Source of the DNA: Callorhinus ursinus
Taxonomy: Eukaryota > Chordata > Mammalia > Carnivora > Otariidae
Length of the DNA: 64,000 nucleotides
NCBI RefSeq assembly: GCF_003265705.1
Contig: NW_020313044.1
Location: forward strand, 4,282,785-4,346,784
Direction: 5' to 3'
Made by a program: the position numbers and the translations under genes. The notes beneath the pieces were generated by a model. The model was not told where the DNA came from. It worked only from the letters and a program-made list of their open reading frames with translations, and did no database searches. Below are positions 11,200 through 21,894 of this stretch, piece after piece; within the stretch, counting starts at the first letter, position 1; the number at the start of each line of letters is the position of its first letter.

Positions 11200-11765
11200 T
11201 GCCTATTCAACCATATTGGAGCTATGTGTCTCATGGTGAACACCTAAAAATCTTAATCCTCAAGTTTAAAGAATTCAGATTCTAAGTGATTCATTTATGG
11301 CCTAGAAGACTGTAAACTTCTGGAGGCAGAGGCTCTGTCCCACACTCTTTGCTCACCACATTCACTCCAGAAAAACTTGGCTGATTCTAACTCTCGACTG
11401 GGGAGGGTCGAGCCGCTCCCAAGCTCCAAAGTGCCCCCCACCCTCCTGGCTGAAAACGGTGGTACTTGTCACCCCCTCCAGGGACTGAGAGAGGCCCCCC
11501 TCTCCTCTTCGGCACCCACCCCCAGCCTCGAGCCTACTGCTGTAATACCCCTATCACTCCTGTGAGGGCATCCAGCATCCAATGTCATCATTTGATTTGG
11601 GGTGGGATGACACCCTGAGAAAACAGTTGCAGATGAAATTTCACACATATCTGTGAATGTGGAGATTATAGATAAGTACACGTTGCAGCTTGTTTTTACT
11701 TTTTAAAATGAGATTCCTCCCTTACGAAGTGGTACTTCCCTTTAGAGTTCCCACTGCGGAACTGT
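11200..11765. other. unique DNA, nothing recognised
   Basis: No repeat core or exon stands out. Confidence 0.35.
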
Positions 11766-11767
11766 TA

Positions 11768-11985
11768 TTAATGATAATATTAATGATAATAATATAAGTT
11801 GCGTTTATTGAGTGTTTATTATATGCTCAGTGCTTTGCGTGTTTTTTTGTATAATCCTCACAATCCCATTTTATAGATGAGAAAACTAAGAACCAGAGAA
11901 ATTAAGTAATTTGCCCAAGGACACATACAGCTAGTAGGAGCTGGGATTTGAAGCTAGGTGTACCATCTGCAGAGCCCGTGGACTC
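11768..11985 (-). repeat. MIR
   Basis: Antisense MIR in full order: 'ttattgagtgtttattatat', 'ccattttatagatgagaaaa', 'aatttgcccaaggacacata', 'gctgggatttgaagc'. Confidence 0.88.
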
Positions 11986-12019
11986 TTACCCCTTAAGGCC
12001 TGAGTTCTCTCCTATTGCA

Positions 12020-12800
12020 CAGAAGTGGCTCCACCCAGCCCGGACCTGGCTTCAGCCATATTGAAGTACTCTAGCTCCACAGCTGGTCTTGGGCACTTTG
12101 CCTCTGGGTCTTTGCAAACGCTGTTCCCGTTGTCTAGAATGCCCTTCCTTCTGCTTGCTCTCACATGGGTACCTCATTGGGGACCACTGTGGGGAAGCTT
12201 TCGTTCTTACCTCTTAACCCATCCACAAACCGTCTCCCTACCCTGGTCTCCACAGTCCCCCCCCAGGCTCAGCCAAGGGTGCCCTAGAAGGCTGCCCTCC
12301 CACATTCCCACAGCCTGCAGGGCTGGCTCCAAGAGTCTAGGACAAAAAGTGACTGGGAAAGATCTTGCACAAGAGTGGACCACATCCCCAGTGCCAGCCC
12401 CATCCTCCAAAAAGCCTCCACAGCATCCTTAACACAGGCCTGATCAGATCACTGCTCTGCCACATGCCCCTCCCCAACACGGCACCAACCTCCCCTCCCC
12501 TCTCTCCTCCAGCCAAGCTGTCTCACTTATGGGGTCCCTGAACAGGAGCTGCTCTCTCTTGCCCCTGGCTCTTTCTGCTTGGGACATTCTTCCTTCTTTC
12601 TCTGCTGCCTGCCCCGTACTCATCTCTCAAGATTCATCTCGGATTCCCCTTCCTCCCGGAAGCCTTCCCAGATTTCTCTAGCCAGGGTGGTTCCTCCAGA
12701 GCAGGAGATTGAGCCACTGACAACTGTGGTATTCTTAATGCCAGGCACACAGGGAGGCCTCAGTGAATGTTTGTCAAGTGAATATGGGAATGAATGAGTG
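12020..12800 (+). repeat. L2-type LINE 3' sequence
   Basis: Typical L2-type 3' phrasing in sense order: 'gggtctttgcaaacgctgtt' followed by 'ctgatcagatcactgctctg', 'cggaagccttcccagatttc' and a terminal 'gtgaatgtttgtcaagtgaa'. More than one fragment may be joined here. Confidence 0.6.
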
Positions 12801-12899
12801 ACCTAGGAGTGTATAGAACCATCGAAAATACAGACCCCAAAGAATCCCAGACTCCAGGGAGGAGATTCTGGAGGTTTTGGGTCTGAGAAGGAGCCTCAG

Positions 12900-13110
12900 T
12901 TAAGCCAGGGAGAGCCTAAGGATGGGGTTAAAGTCAGATTGTTCAAACAGACCAGCATTATGCCCTGGATGTGAATAGCTTCTCTGAGCTTTGGCCACAT
13001 CATCTGTAACACAGGGGCTAATAATATTGCCAATATCATGAGGATAACACAATTCGAGTGGTGTATATATGCTCAACAGCTATCTGTTGTTGCTGCTACT
13101 GTTGAAAAAT
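12900..13110 (+). repeat. MIR
   Basis: Worn sense MIR: 'ttctctgagctttggccaca', 'tcatctgtaacacaggggct', then AT-rich tail. Confidence 0.6.
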
Positions 13111-13184
13111 GGACTAGGCAGAAGAGCTGAGGGGGTGGGCTGTATAAACTACTCCAGGATCCTGGGCCAGGGGATGATTAAGAG

Positions 13185-13405
13185 GAACATGTGTTCGGGG
13201 CCCAGCTTTGGCCTGCTCACAGGCTGTGTGACCTCAGACAAGATTCTTCCCTCTCTGAGTCTTGGTTTTCTCCTCTACAAAATAAGGACATTAATTTCCC
13301 TTCCAGTAACTACCCAATAGGACTACTGTGGGAGATGATATGAGATAATATATGTGAAAAAGCTTTGAAACGTGTTCAGGGCTTTATAAACGCAAGGGAT
13401 TATAC
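13185..13405 (+). repeat. MIR
   Basis: Sense MIR: 'ggctgtgtgacctcagacaa', 'cttggttttctcctctacaa', 'gggagatgatatgagataat'. Confidence 0.75.
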
Positions 13406-13439
13406 TTATCTACAGGCAGTTTGCAGGGACTTAATTATT

Positions 13440-14145
13440 AGTCAGCATTCACAGGCACCGAAGCTTTGGCACTGGCCCTTGTTAGCCCCTTGGTAAAGGA
13501 AGGGCCCTGGGGGGAAACTGAGGCCAGGCTGTGGGCATGTGTGCAAAGGCCCTTGGCGGTGGAGGGCTGGGTGGGGGGTGGCACTGAGATGGCCCAGCAT
13601 TGGTGTTTCCCCCCCAGGCCTGATCCCTGGTTCTAGGGCCTCCATCCACTGTTGCAGAGGCGGAAGTCTGCAGGTGTGAAGGGCTTCGGGTGCTGCCCGG
13701 GGCCGCTTTTCTGGGTTTGCTCCTGGCGGCTCCTTAGGCTGGAGGAGCTGGAGATAGGCAGCAGTTGGCAATGACTCGGCATTTGCTAGGCCCGGCTGGC
13801 TGGCGAGGGAAAGAGGTGCCCGGCCTCCCGCTGTTTGCAGACCCAGAGCAGTGTTCTTTGGAGGGTGAGAAGGAAGTGGGTCCAGGCTGCCCAGGGCCAG
13901 GCCGGCTCCCAGGAGCTCAGAGCCGGCCCAGCTCTTCATCAGGGAGAAGCAACCAAGCCTGTAAGGGCCCAGCCAGAGGGGTGTCCCTAGCAGGCCATGG
14001 TCTAGCAGTGGATGGCTGTGAAGGAGATGATATAAAAGACAGGTTGGAAAGCAAGGACCTGGCCCTGAGATCCAGAAGTCATTCCTCTGAAGACAGGGAA
14101 GGAGGGCCAGTGGGAGGGACTAAAACAGAAGGCATGGAGTCCCAG
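13440..14145. other. unique GC-rich DNA
   Basis: No repeat recognised. Open frames of 165 residues (minus, 13442-13939) and 127 residues (plus, 13765-14148) overlap. Both are proline- or glycine-rich with no motif, so I treat them as composition effects. Confidence 0.35.
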
Positions 14146-14149
14146 TGAC

Positions 14150-14720
14150 ATCCACTCATTTATTTACTCATCCCAAATACATCTTGAACACCTCCTATGT
14201 GCTGGGTAACTGAAGACAGAGCAGTAAACAAGACAGAGCTATCCTGACCGTGTGGAGTTTAGGCTAGCAAAGGAGACGGATGCCAAGCATGGACACTCCC
14301 CAAGGGGGAAGTGCAGGGGGCTTTAGAAGGGGAAACGGAGAGGCTCCACCCAGCCCCCACAGCAGAAGGCCTTTCCTGACAAGTGAGGTTTGAGCTGAGG
14401 CCCGAAAGAGTCGGCCTGGATGCAGATGGAATCAGTTGAATTCAACAAATAGTTATGGCTCAGCTACTTTTGATGAACCAGTACACCAAGTCTCTGTCCT
14501 CGAGGCTTTAGAGTTTGAAGGAAAAAGTCTCCCAGGAGGAAGGAACTGCATCTGCAAAGGCAGAGGCACAAGGAGCTGAGGATATGGCCTGCGCCCCAGG
14601 GAGCTCTGGGTGCCACGGCAAGGAGAGGTGGGAGGCGGGGCCACAACAGAACACTCGCCCCCGGGGCCACGGGGCCACGCAGGGCATCTGGGGCTTGTCC
14701 CAGGGCAGTGAATGAGATGC
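14150..14720 (-). repeat. L2-type LINE 3' sequence, antisense
   Basis: 'catttatttactcatcccaa' and 'cacctcctatgtgctgggta' match the reversed L2 3' end. 'tgacaagtgaggtttgagct' and 'aaaggcagaggcacaaggag' are phrases from further inside the same family. Confidence 0.6.
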
Positions 14721-14724
14721 TTAG

Positions 14725-15060
14725 ATTTGCAAGCTTGAAAGCCCACTCTCCAGTATTCGGTGGCATCGGGGCAGACGGAAAGTCACATGTGGGAGCTTCT
14801 GTCCCACATTCCCTGCTCTCAGGCCAGGTGTGAAGGCAGGGGAGGGTGTATGTAGGCTGCACGTCTAAATGGCTGTCAGACTGTCTGTCACTGACCCAAT
14901 GCGGGAGTGACTGAAGCTGTGTGTCTGCCTCACGCCTCCTCACCCCTTTATTAGCATCAGTGAGCTAGCCATGGATCAACAGTAGTCCTCACGTGGGCCT
15001 GGCGCCTGTGTCCGTTTGAGTCTCTCAAGAGATTGGTCCAGGAAGCTGAGCCAGGACTCC
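14725..15060. other. unique DNA, nothing recognised
   Basis: No feature supported. Confidence 0.35.
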
Positions 15061-15061
15061 T

Positions 15062-15255
15062 ACTCCCATTTTACAGATAACGGTATTAATAACAAGAGCT
15101 GACATTATTGAGTGTTTAACGGTGTGAGGACCATGTGCATCAACCACCTCATTAAAAAGCCTCAGTAACCACCTCCATTTTACAGAAGAGGAGAAGTCAA
15201 TGCCCAAGGGCACACAGCTTGTAAAGAGCAGAGTTGAGACCAGAACCCTCTTCTC
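15062..15255 (-). repeat. MIR
   Basis: Antisense MIR: 'attattgagtgtttaacggt', 'ccattttacagaagaggaga', 'gggcacacagcttgtaaaga'. Confidence 0.75.
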
Positions 15256-15589
15256 CTGATCTCCTGTCCCTGTCCCAGGCCGTCCCAGCCTCTCCTGTCA
15301 CCCTTTGTTTGTCCTCTTGTTGCTTCAGTCTGCCCAAGCAGACAGTGGCCTGGTCCTGCTGGAACAGCCCCATCTCCTGAGCTCAAATGGAGAGCTTCAC
15401 CCCTTCATACCCCTTCCCCCACACTGCCGTTACACCCCAGCCCCTTGCAGGAGAGTGCTCCTAAAACCCTGAGCATCTGTGCCTGGATGCTGCAGCCCCT
15501 CCTCCGCCCAGCTCACAGCAAGCACTGGTGCTCTCCTAAATCTTTCCAGAGCAGAAACCTCTCCTGCCTCCATCTCAGAGCCTCACTTG

Positions 15590-15745
15590 GTCAGAACAGA
15601 CAGGGGAGGCAGGATCGATGTGCAGAGAACTCGGTAATAATCCCGGCGCAGGCAGTCAGGCTTCTGTATAAAGACAGATTAAAAACTCATTGGGCTGAGA
15701 TAAGGAAATAATTCAGCCAGTTGGCCACAGTGGGAAAGCCTGAGG
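15590..15745. promoter_or_regulatory. possible conserved element with GATA site
   Basis: A short AT-rich block, unlike the GC-rich flanks, holds AGATAAGG at 15698-15705, a good GATA-factor site, next to 'ggaaataattcagcc'. No repeat signature is seen. Function is a guess from texture. Confidence 0.25.
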
Positions 15746-15957
15746 CTGCAGGTGCTGGTGCTGGTACATGTGAGGGGTGCCAGGGCAGGAGCAGCTTCTG
15801 GCCTTGGGATCTGCAACCCCCCCCCCGGTTTCACCCCCAGAGCCACCTTTGCTGCCTGCCTTGAAGCCAAAGCTGACAAATCCCAGTCTCCCCAGGGAGC
15901 AGTGAGGGGGATGCAGGCTGGGGGAAGCCGAAGAGTACAGTCGCTGCCTAGCTCCAC

Positions 15958-16143
15958 ACCCTGATTTATTTCCTCCACAGCACTGAAATTACTTTGCTCA
16001 TTTATTTGTTTACTTGCGTGCTGTCTGTCTCCTCACCTAGACTGTAAGCCCCCACGAGGCCAGGGACCTGTGGGTCTTGTGTACTGCAGTATCCCCAGCC
16101 CCCAGCACACAGTAGGGACTTCTTAATAACTGTTGAGTAAATG
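15958..16143 (+). repeat. L2-type LINE 3' end
   Basis: 'cctagactgtaagcccccac', 'gtatccccagcccccagcac' and 'ataactgttgagtaaatgaa' are the L2-type 3' terminus in sense order. Confidence 0.75.
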
Positions 16144-16335
16144 AACGCAGGGGTTGGAACCCTGGCTCTTCCCACGCAATTTGTATGATCTCGCTGGGCC
16201 CCAGTCCTCTTGGCTGGAAAATGGGCACAGCGGTGTCCTTCAAAGATCCAACCCAGCCCCTGGCTCCTAGGAAGCCCAAGAGAGGGTTGGTTAAACCTAT
16301 CAGAAAAATGGAAAATGTGTCTGACACGTGAGGCG

Positions 16336-16350
16336 CCATCAGGGGGCGCC
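16336..16350 (+). promoter_or_regulatory. CTCF-type site at island edge
   Basis: CCATCAGGGGGCGCC matches the strongest form of the CTCF core, with T at one position where C or T is allowed. It sits at the left boundary of the CpG island, a common place for an insulator site. Confidence 0.65.
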
Positions 16351-17154
16351 CTTGTGCTAGGCGCTCGGCGTGCTGCGCCCTCCGCTGGCTCCGGGGTGAC
16401 TGCAACCCAGGCCGCCCCCTCGTCTTCCGCCCCCACCTTTGGAGGGTTACCTCCTCCCCACTCCATCCCATTCACACGCCCACCCCAATACCGGCGCGCG
16501 TGCCTGCTCCGGGGACCGTCTCCGCAGCCCTGTGCCCCCTTCCCCCTCGCCGGGCCCAGACTCCTTCCGCCCACGCGGCCCCATATGCTGGAAGAGCCTC
16601 CCACTCCCCATCTGTCGAGCCACTTCCTTGCCCCCGTTCTCGGCTTCGGCGTCGTCCCCTCCTCCGGGAAGCTGGTCGTGATTGAGGGGTGGAGGAGGGC
16701 CGACGTCGCGCGGGACAACGGCCTTCCACGCCCCACTCCCCCAACCACCCGGCTTTGGGGAAATGCCCGCTGCCTTGTGCAGACGACGATCCCCAGGGCC
16801 AAAGTCTGAGCCTCGAGTCAGGATGTGCGAACAGATGCAAGCGAGAACTCTGTGTGTGCTTCAGTCCTGTGGGCAAACCTGCCAAGGCGGAGAGTGGGAG
16901 GGCCTGGAAGGACACCCTTGTATGAGGCGGGCTGGCTGGACGGACTGCTCCGCACACCCTGCAGCACGCAGGTGCCAGATCCCGGGGTCACAGCTCCTGG
17001 GCAGTCCACTAAGTGACCGGGGCGTGCACGCGGGTGCCAGGGACAGAGCCACGGTCCCTAGGGGCGGCCGCAGGGCCCAGGGAGCGCGGTGCGGAGGAAC
17101 ACAGCCTGCTTTTCTTGCCTGAAGGACCGGTTTCTTTTCGCAGATTGATTACTG

Positions 17155-17230
17155 CTCTCTCTCTCTCGCTCTCTCTCTCTGTCTCTGTGTGTGTGTGTGT
17201 GCGCGCGCGCGCGCGCGTGCGCGCGCGCTC
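17155..17230. repeat. compound (CT)n(GT)n(GC)n tract, Z-DNA prone
   Basis: A CT run passes into GT and then into an alternating GC run of about 30 bases ending at 17229. Alternating purine-pyrimidine, especially GC, is the best known Z-DNA-forming sequence. It ends the CpG island. Confidence 0.9.
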
Positions 17231-17249
17231 CTTCGGGCGTTGTTAGTTT

Positions 17250-17565
17250 TGCTTTTTTTTTTAAATGCACCTTGCTTGTCTAATGAATGTTTGATTGCAC
17301 CTACATCCGGAGGCTGTTTTAATGAAAGGTGAAGGCTCCAAGAGGGAAATAAATAAATAAAAGATCATTTCCCCGTCCCCTGACCCCCCTCCTCCTCCGC
17401 CAGCAACAGCTCTCCATCCACAGCTGTCTTCTGAAGCCCATGCCCCCGCGAAAGAATTCTGTTCCTGTTTGAATGTTCCCATGTAAATGCCGCTGCTCTC
17501 CCGAGGAAATCCCGCCCTTCAATTGGTCCCTCTCAGGGCCTTTATTAAGGGTGTGAGCAGGGAGA
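17250..17565. promoter_or_regulatory. candidate enhancer beside CpG island
   Basis: Unique sequence with homeodomain-like words ('gtctaatgaatgtttgattg', 'gctgttttaatgaaagg') and 'cttcaattggtccc', which contains a reversed CCAAT box. No repeat match. The function is inferred from motif texture and position. Confidence 0.35.
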
Positions 17566-17789
17566 CAGAGGGGAGGGAAGCTCTCAGGGAAAGGAGGAAG
17601 ACTTACTCTCTGGCCTGAAAGCTGCCCTGCGGATCTGCTCACCCACTCTGTGTCTGGCGCTGTGCTGAGGGCTGTGGGGACAGAGAAAGCAGGCCCGGTG
17701 CATTCCAGGATCCCCAGTTCGGTTCACCACCTATCTGGTAGCATCCCAGGACCACATTTTGACCGTGGGGAATTAAACTCGGAGAGGTA

Positions 17790-17885
17790 GTTTCCTCACG
17801 AGGAAAATGAGATCGCAGGTGTAAAGTGCTTGGTACTGTCCCTGGCACAAAGCAAGCACTTAAGTAATGCCAGTATTATTACCTG
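17790..17885 (+). repeat. MIR fragment
   Basis: 'gtttcctcacgaggaaaatg' and 'gtaaagtgcttggtactgtc' are the MIR core and tail. Confidence 0.7.
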
Positions 17886-17954
17886 CCACGGGGTAGCAGG
17901 GTAGGGGCTGTGAGCAGGCAAAGCAGTGGGACAGAGACCTAGCTGAACTGTGTC

Positions 17955-18280
17955 CCATCCATCCCTCAACAGGTAATTGCTGAGTGCCTAGGTACCAAGC
18001 ACGGTTTTCTGCCCTGTGGATACAGTGGTGAGACAGGTAGGCCTGGCCTCCATGCGCAGAGAGCTTGTGTCTAGGACGGGAGATCGGGTCCCTAAACAGG
18101 CTCTTGGGTGGCAGGGTGGGAGAGCTGTAACAGCCAGCACAGGCAGCCGTGGTTGCTGGGAGCAGGGGTCCTTTACCCGAGCTGGCTTCCCAGAGGAAGG
18201 CGGTTTTAGCCAGACAGAGGTGTCGGGGGCGGGGCTGAGGATGTGTGAGGGATGCCAGGGAGAATTTCTAGGCGTGTGGA
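17955..18280 (-). repeat. L2-type LINE 3' sequence, antisense
   Basis: 'aattgctgagtgcctaggta', 'ggatacagtggtgagacagg' and 'gcgcagagagcttgtgtcta' are the reversed L2-type 3' end. Confidence 0.55.
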
Positions 18281-18289
18281 ACTGCCTGT

Positions 18290-18625
18290 TGGAAGGCACA
18301 GAGGTTAAGAGAATGAGCTCATGGCTGGTTGTGGAACTGAAATTTCAGTCTCATGATGGTGAAGGAAGTAGCTTTCGGTGGGATCATATGCCTGGATTCA
18401 AATCCTCAGTCTGCTGTTCACCGGCTGTGGGATCTTGGTCACGTTATTCAACCTCTCTGTGCCTCAGTTTCCTAGCCTGTAAAATGGGTATATTCTTAAT
18501 AAGGTATTAATAATAGTGCCCATTTCATTGGATTGTTGTGCACAATGGATGAAGTGACATCTGTAAAGGGCTTAGCCCAGGCCCCGCATAAGGTAAACAT
18601 TCAGTAACTATTAAACAGTAATACT
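18290..18625 (+). repeat. MIR, near full length
   Basis: Head 'ggcacagaggttaagagaat', core 'tgcctcagtttcctagcctg' and 'taaaatgggtatattcttaa', then the tail 'gtaaagggcttagccc'. One of the best preserved MIR copies here. Confidence 0.85.
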
Positions 18626-18639
18626 ATCCTCTGTTGCTA

Positions 18640-18785
18640 AAGATTGCACCACAGCACTGGGAGGTGAGTGGGCGGTTCAGATCATGAAGGACCTCACAAT
18701 CCACATGAAGGGGTTTGAACAAACCTAAAAGCAATGGGGAATTAGGGGAGCAACAAGATCAAATCTGCAGTCATGCCTGGCATCG
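18640..18785 (-). repeat. L2-type LINE, antisense, left half of a split copy
   Basis: 'tcatgaaggacctcacaatc' and 'agcaacaagatcaaatctgc' are internal phrases of the antisense L2-type family. The copy appears to resume at 19626 after a sense copy of the same family. Confidence 0.5.
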
Positions 18786-18819
18786 TTCCGGACTCCTCTC
18801 TTTTCTTTTTTTTTTTTTT

Positions 18820-19615
18820 CTCCAGACTCCTCTCTTTCACACTCCACAGCCAATTCATTAGCAGATCTTGTCGGCTCTCCCTTCATAAATAATCCAGCAT
18901 CTGACTACTTCTTACCACTTCCAGAGCCACCACCCTGGTCCACGCCATTGTCTCTCCCCTCATTGTTCCAGTGGCCTCCTAACTGGTCTCCCGACTCCTC
19001 TCCTTGTCCCCCTATAGTCAGTTCTCCACGAAGCAGTTAGAGGGATCCTGTTAAAATGTAAATCAAATTGTGTCACTCCTCTGCTCAAACCCTCGTTTTG
19101 CTCAGAGTCAAAGCCAAAGTTTTTAAAATGGCCTACAAACCCTGCAAGGTGTGGCCTCCTGCCAAATCTCTCCCTCTTCTCTTACTCCTCCCCAGCTTTG
19201 CTGGTCTCTGTGCTCTTCCTCAAACATAAACTTGCCAAGCACAGTCCCAGCTGAGGATTTTGCACTTGCTGTTCCATCTGCCTGGAAGCTGGAGCCCCAG
19301 GTGTCAGCGAGGCTCACTCCCTCACTCCCTCACTTCCTTCAGATGTTGCTCAGTGAGGGCTCCCCCGCCCCCATCATGCGAATAACAGGCCTCTCTCCTG
19401 CCTGAACACTCCTTATTTCCTTCCTCTGCTTTTTGCTTTCCATGGCGGTTATCACTCTCTAGATGTTGCATACTGACTTTCTTGTTGGTTCTCCACTTCC
19501 CTGCTGGAATAGAAGCCCCACGAAGGCAAGGGCTTTGTCTTGTTCATTGCTGGGCCCTGGGCATGGCATATAGTAAGCTCTCAATAACTGTCTTGAATGA
19601 ATGAATAAATAAATG
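18820..19615 (+). repeat. L2-type LINE 3' sequence nested in antisense copy
   Basis: A long well-ordered sense copy: 'ggcctcctaactggtctccc', 'gtgtcactcctctgctcaaa', 'gcacttgctgttccatctgc', 'gggctttgtcttgttcattg', and the end 'gtcttgaatgaatgaataaa'. Its flanks look like two halves of an antisense copy of the same family. Confidence 0.75.
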
Positions 19616-19625
19616 AGTAGGCATC

Positions 19626-19935
19626 AGAAAAAAAAGACCACTGTCATGCAGAGTACAGAATGGATGGGGCGTGTGGGGCAAGAGTGGGGGGCAGGATAGG
19701 AGAACTTTGCCCTTGCCCCAGGGAGGGCTGATAGTTCACATGGGCCTGGGTGGTAGAGCTGGAAAGCAGTGAGTAGTCTGGAGAGACGCTTAGGTGTCTG
19801 TAGAGTTTGGGGACTGTCCAGTTGTGAGAGAAAGGATGACGTGAAGGACAGTGATGTTGCCCCATCTTTGGTCTGGGTATCTTGGTGAACAGTGGTGCCC
19901 ATGACTGAGCTGGCGCAGGGGAAGCAGCTTGGGAG
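19626..19935 (-). repeat. L2-type LINE, antisense, right half
   Basis: 'aaagaccactgtcatgcaga' continues the antisense family after the sense insertion. Later text ('cttggtgaacagtggtgccc') fits its deeper part. Confidence 0.4.
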
Positions 19936-19944
19936 GAGGGGTTT

Positions 19945-20130
19945 TTGATGTGATCCTATCTGAACCTCAGTTGCCTTATGTGTAGAATGGGAAGGATTCT
20001 ACGTCCCCACTTTCTACTTTCTGGGGTGGTTGTGGAGACAGAGATAAAAGAAATGTATGCCCTTTGTATGAGTGCCCAGTGGGTTTCCATATATGAAGAA
20101 GCATTATTATCATTATTGTTAAAGTCCATT
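19945..20130 (+). repeat. MIR
   Basis: 'tgaacctcagttgccttatg', 'gtagaatgggaagg', and an AT-rich 'attattatcattattg' end. Confidence 0.7.
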
Positions 20131-20139
20131 TGGGGAGAT

Positions 20140-21145
20140 CTGACAGGCAAGTGAGATGAGAACCTGCGGCAGAACCAAATCAAATGCCAGCCGAGGCCCA
20201 AGCAAATGCCAGAAAGCACAATTGAGTCGATATATGCAGTGGGTGGTCAGGGAGAGGAGAGAACATTGTGGCCTGAGCTGTCAGAGGCTGTTCTGAGAAG
20301 GAATTTTGCCAGATCCGGGATTGAGAAGGGGAGCAAGAGCAAAGATTGGGGTTTGGGTAGAGGCCTGTGAGCAGAAAGGCCCCAGGGTAGCTTGGAGATC
20401 TGGTGGTATGCAGGGACCCCTGGACATGGGATGGATGATGACCTCCACTGGACCTCCTCCTCCCCGCCTCCACCTGCCAAATGAGAGAATCATGGTACTC
20501 CCGAGGCAAGGGACAGAGAGGGCAAATCCTGGGGGATGGGGCAGAGACCCCACTCCCCAAACGCCAGCCCCTGGGCCCAATGAGGGTAGCAGGAACCTGT
20601 CCCAGCCAAGAGAAGGAGTAGATAGGCCAACGGGGGAGGGCAAGTTGCAGCAGCTGAGCTACTGCCCAGAATGGAAGAGGGTTGAGGAATGGGGGGCTGG
20701 AGATTCCCTTGGACAGCCCCTGGCGGGATGACACGGTTGATCGGGTTTTTAGTTTCTGTTCAGGTGTGCAGGGCCTGGTCCCCAGGCTTTCAGTGGGCCC
20801 AGTTGACTGGTAGACCCAGGCAGCTACTTCTCCCCTCACCAGACAGAGGAGCAAGCTGCTTGCGCCACCCTGTTCCACCCTCCCTAGTGCTAGGGAAAGT
20901 TACAGCTAGGTCAGGATGGGACAGACCTCTCCAAAGTGATGGATCTAACTGTAGGCTCTCAAATTGGTTTGTGAGTTGTGACTACTTGTTCCTACTTCAG
21001 GGAGTGGTTCCCCCACCCTCATACCTAGCCAGTTGGCAAGCCTTCACCCATTTATCAGTTCAACTCTCAGGCCCTCTCTGGCTACCTTGTCTCAGGCAGC
21101 CCTCCCATGCCCTCCCTGGTACCTCACTTGTTCTGCTTCCCTAGA
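20140..21145. other. unique DNA, nothing recognised
   Basis: GC-rich, no repeat core. The minus-strand open frame 20180-20878 (232 residues) is the longest in this stretch but has no recognised domain, and overlapping frames share its features. Confidence 0.4.
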
Positions 21146-21149
21146 AAGC

Positions 21150-21350
21150 ATGTGTCAGGAAGCATGAAATCATATCTTTCACTGACTTATTAATAATAAT
21201 AATTCCTTGTATGCTTCCTTGGACTGGAGTATAAACTCCGTGAGGCTGTGGCCCTAGCCTGTCTTGTCCATCTTGCTCTCTCTTCAATACCTAGAACAGT
21301 TCCTAGCATGTAGGGGACACTTAATAAATTATTTGTAAAATGAAGGAATT
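21150..21350 (+). repeat. L2-type LINE 3' end
   Basis: 'ggagtataaactccgtgagg', 'gtcttgtccatcttgctctc', 'ggacacttaataaattattt' are the L2-type terminus. Confidence 0.7.
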
Positions 21351-21513
21351 AAGTAAATGAAGGTATTCATTCCCCTATCGCTCATGCCTGAAAAGGACAA
21401 GGAGAAAAGCGTATATACGCTAAGCATAGATATGGCCATGGAGCACCTCTGAAGAGGTTGGGCACACCCCCAGGCTGCAAGGCCCATGATGAGCTCAGAC
21501 AGTATGTGTGGTG

Positions 21514-21516
<3 letters not shown>

Positions 21517-21557
<41 letters not shown>
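21517..21557. repeat. (GT)n microsatellite
   Basis: An almost pure GT run of about 40 bases. It accounts for the cysteine-valine stretches seen in overlapping frames. Confidence 0.95.
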
Positions 21558-21558
<1 letters not shown>

Positions 21559-21733
21559 GATGGGAAGAGAGAAAACCACCAGTTGCAAGCTGAGGTTCCT
21601 GCTGCATCAAATGCAGGGACTCCCAGAGCCCTGGTCAAAGGCCCGCTTCTCTTGGGGAGCAGGAAAGAGGAAGTGAGGAGGGATTCCGAAGGTGCCCCAG
21701 AGAGGTATGTGGCCCTTGCAAGACCTCATGCTG

Positions 21734-21748
21734 CCAGCTGGGGGCGCC
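21734..21748 (+). promoter_or_regulatory. weak CTCF-like site
   Basis: CCAGCTGGGGGCGCC fits the CTCF core except for T in place of the conserved A at the sixth position. Confidence 0.3.
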
Positions 21749-21894
21749 CAACCAAGTATGACCACATCATCCCCACAATTTACAGACCAGCTGAACCGCC
21801 CCCCCCACACACACTGCCCCTCCTACCAGAGAAGTGTCAATGTGAAAAGGGAGAATTTGCTCTCTCAGGTGTAACCTGGGGTTGGTGATGAGTA

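Larger units (their letters stand above)
16320..17235. promoter_or_regulatory. CpG island
   Basis: By eye, about 44 CpG occur in 16321-16800 with GC near two thirds, an observed-to-expected ratio of roughly 0.8-0.9. CpG stays high to about 17230. This is the strongest CpG island in the window. Islands of this size usually mark a promoter or an unmethylated developmental enhancer. No first exon can be assigned. Long frames on both strands (up to 266 residues, minus, 16002-16802) have no recognised domain and are expected in such composition. Confidence 0.6.

Noticed and set aside
13442..13939. 165-residue open frame on the minus strand
   Set aside because: GC-rich stretch with no motif and no exon borders.
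16002..16802. 266-residue open frame on the minus strand in the CpG island
   Set aside because: GC-rich composition lowers stop frequency. Frames on the other strand overlap it fully, and no domain, homology or splice structure supports it.
20180..20878. 232-residue open frame on the minus strand
   Set aside because: Low-information proline/leucine/serine content with no domain. Overlapped by similar frames.
21508..21888. cysteine-valine repeat frame
   Set aside because: Translation of a GT microsatellite.
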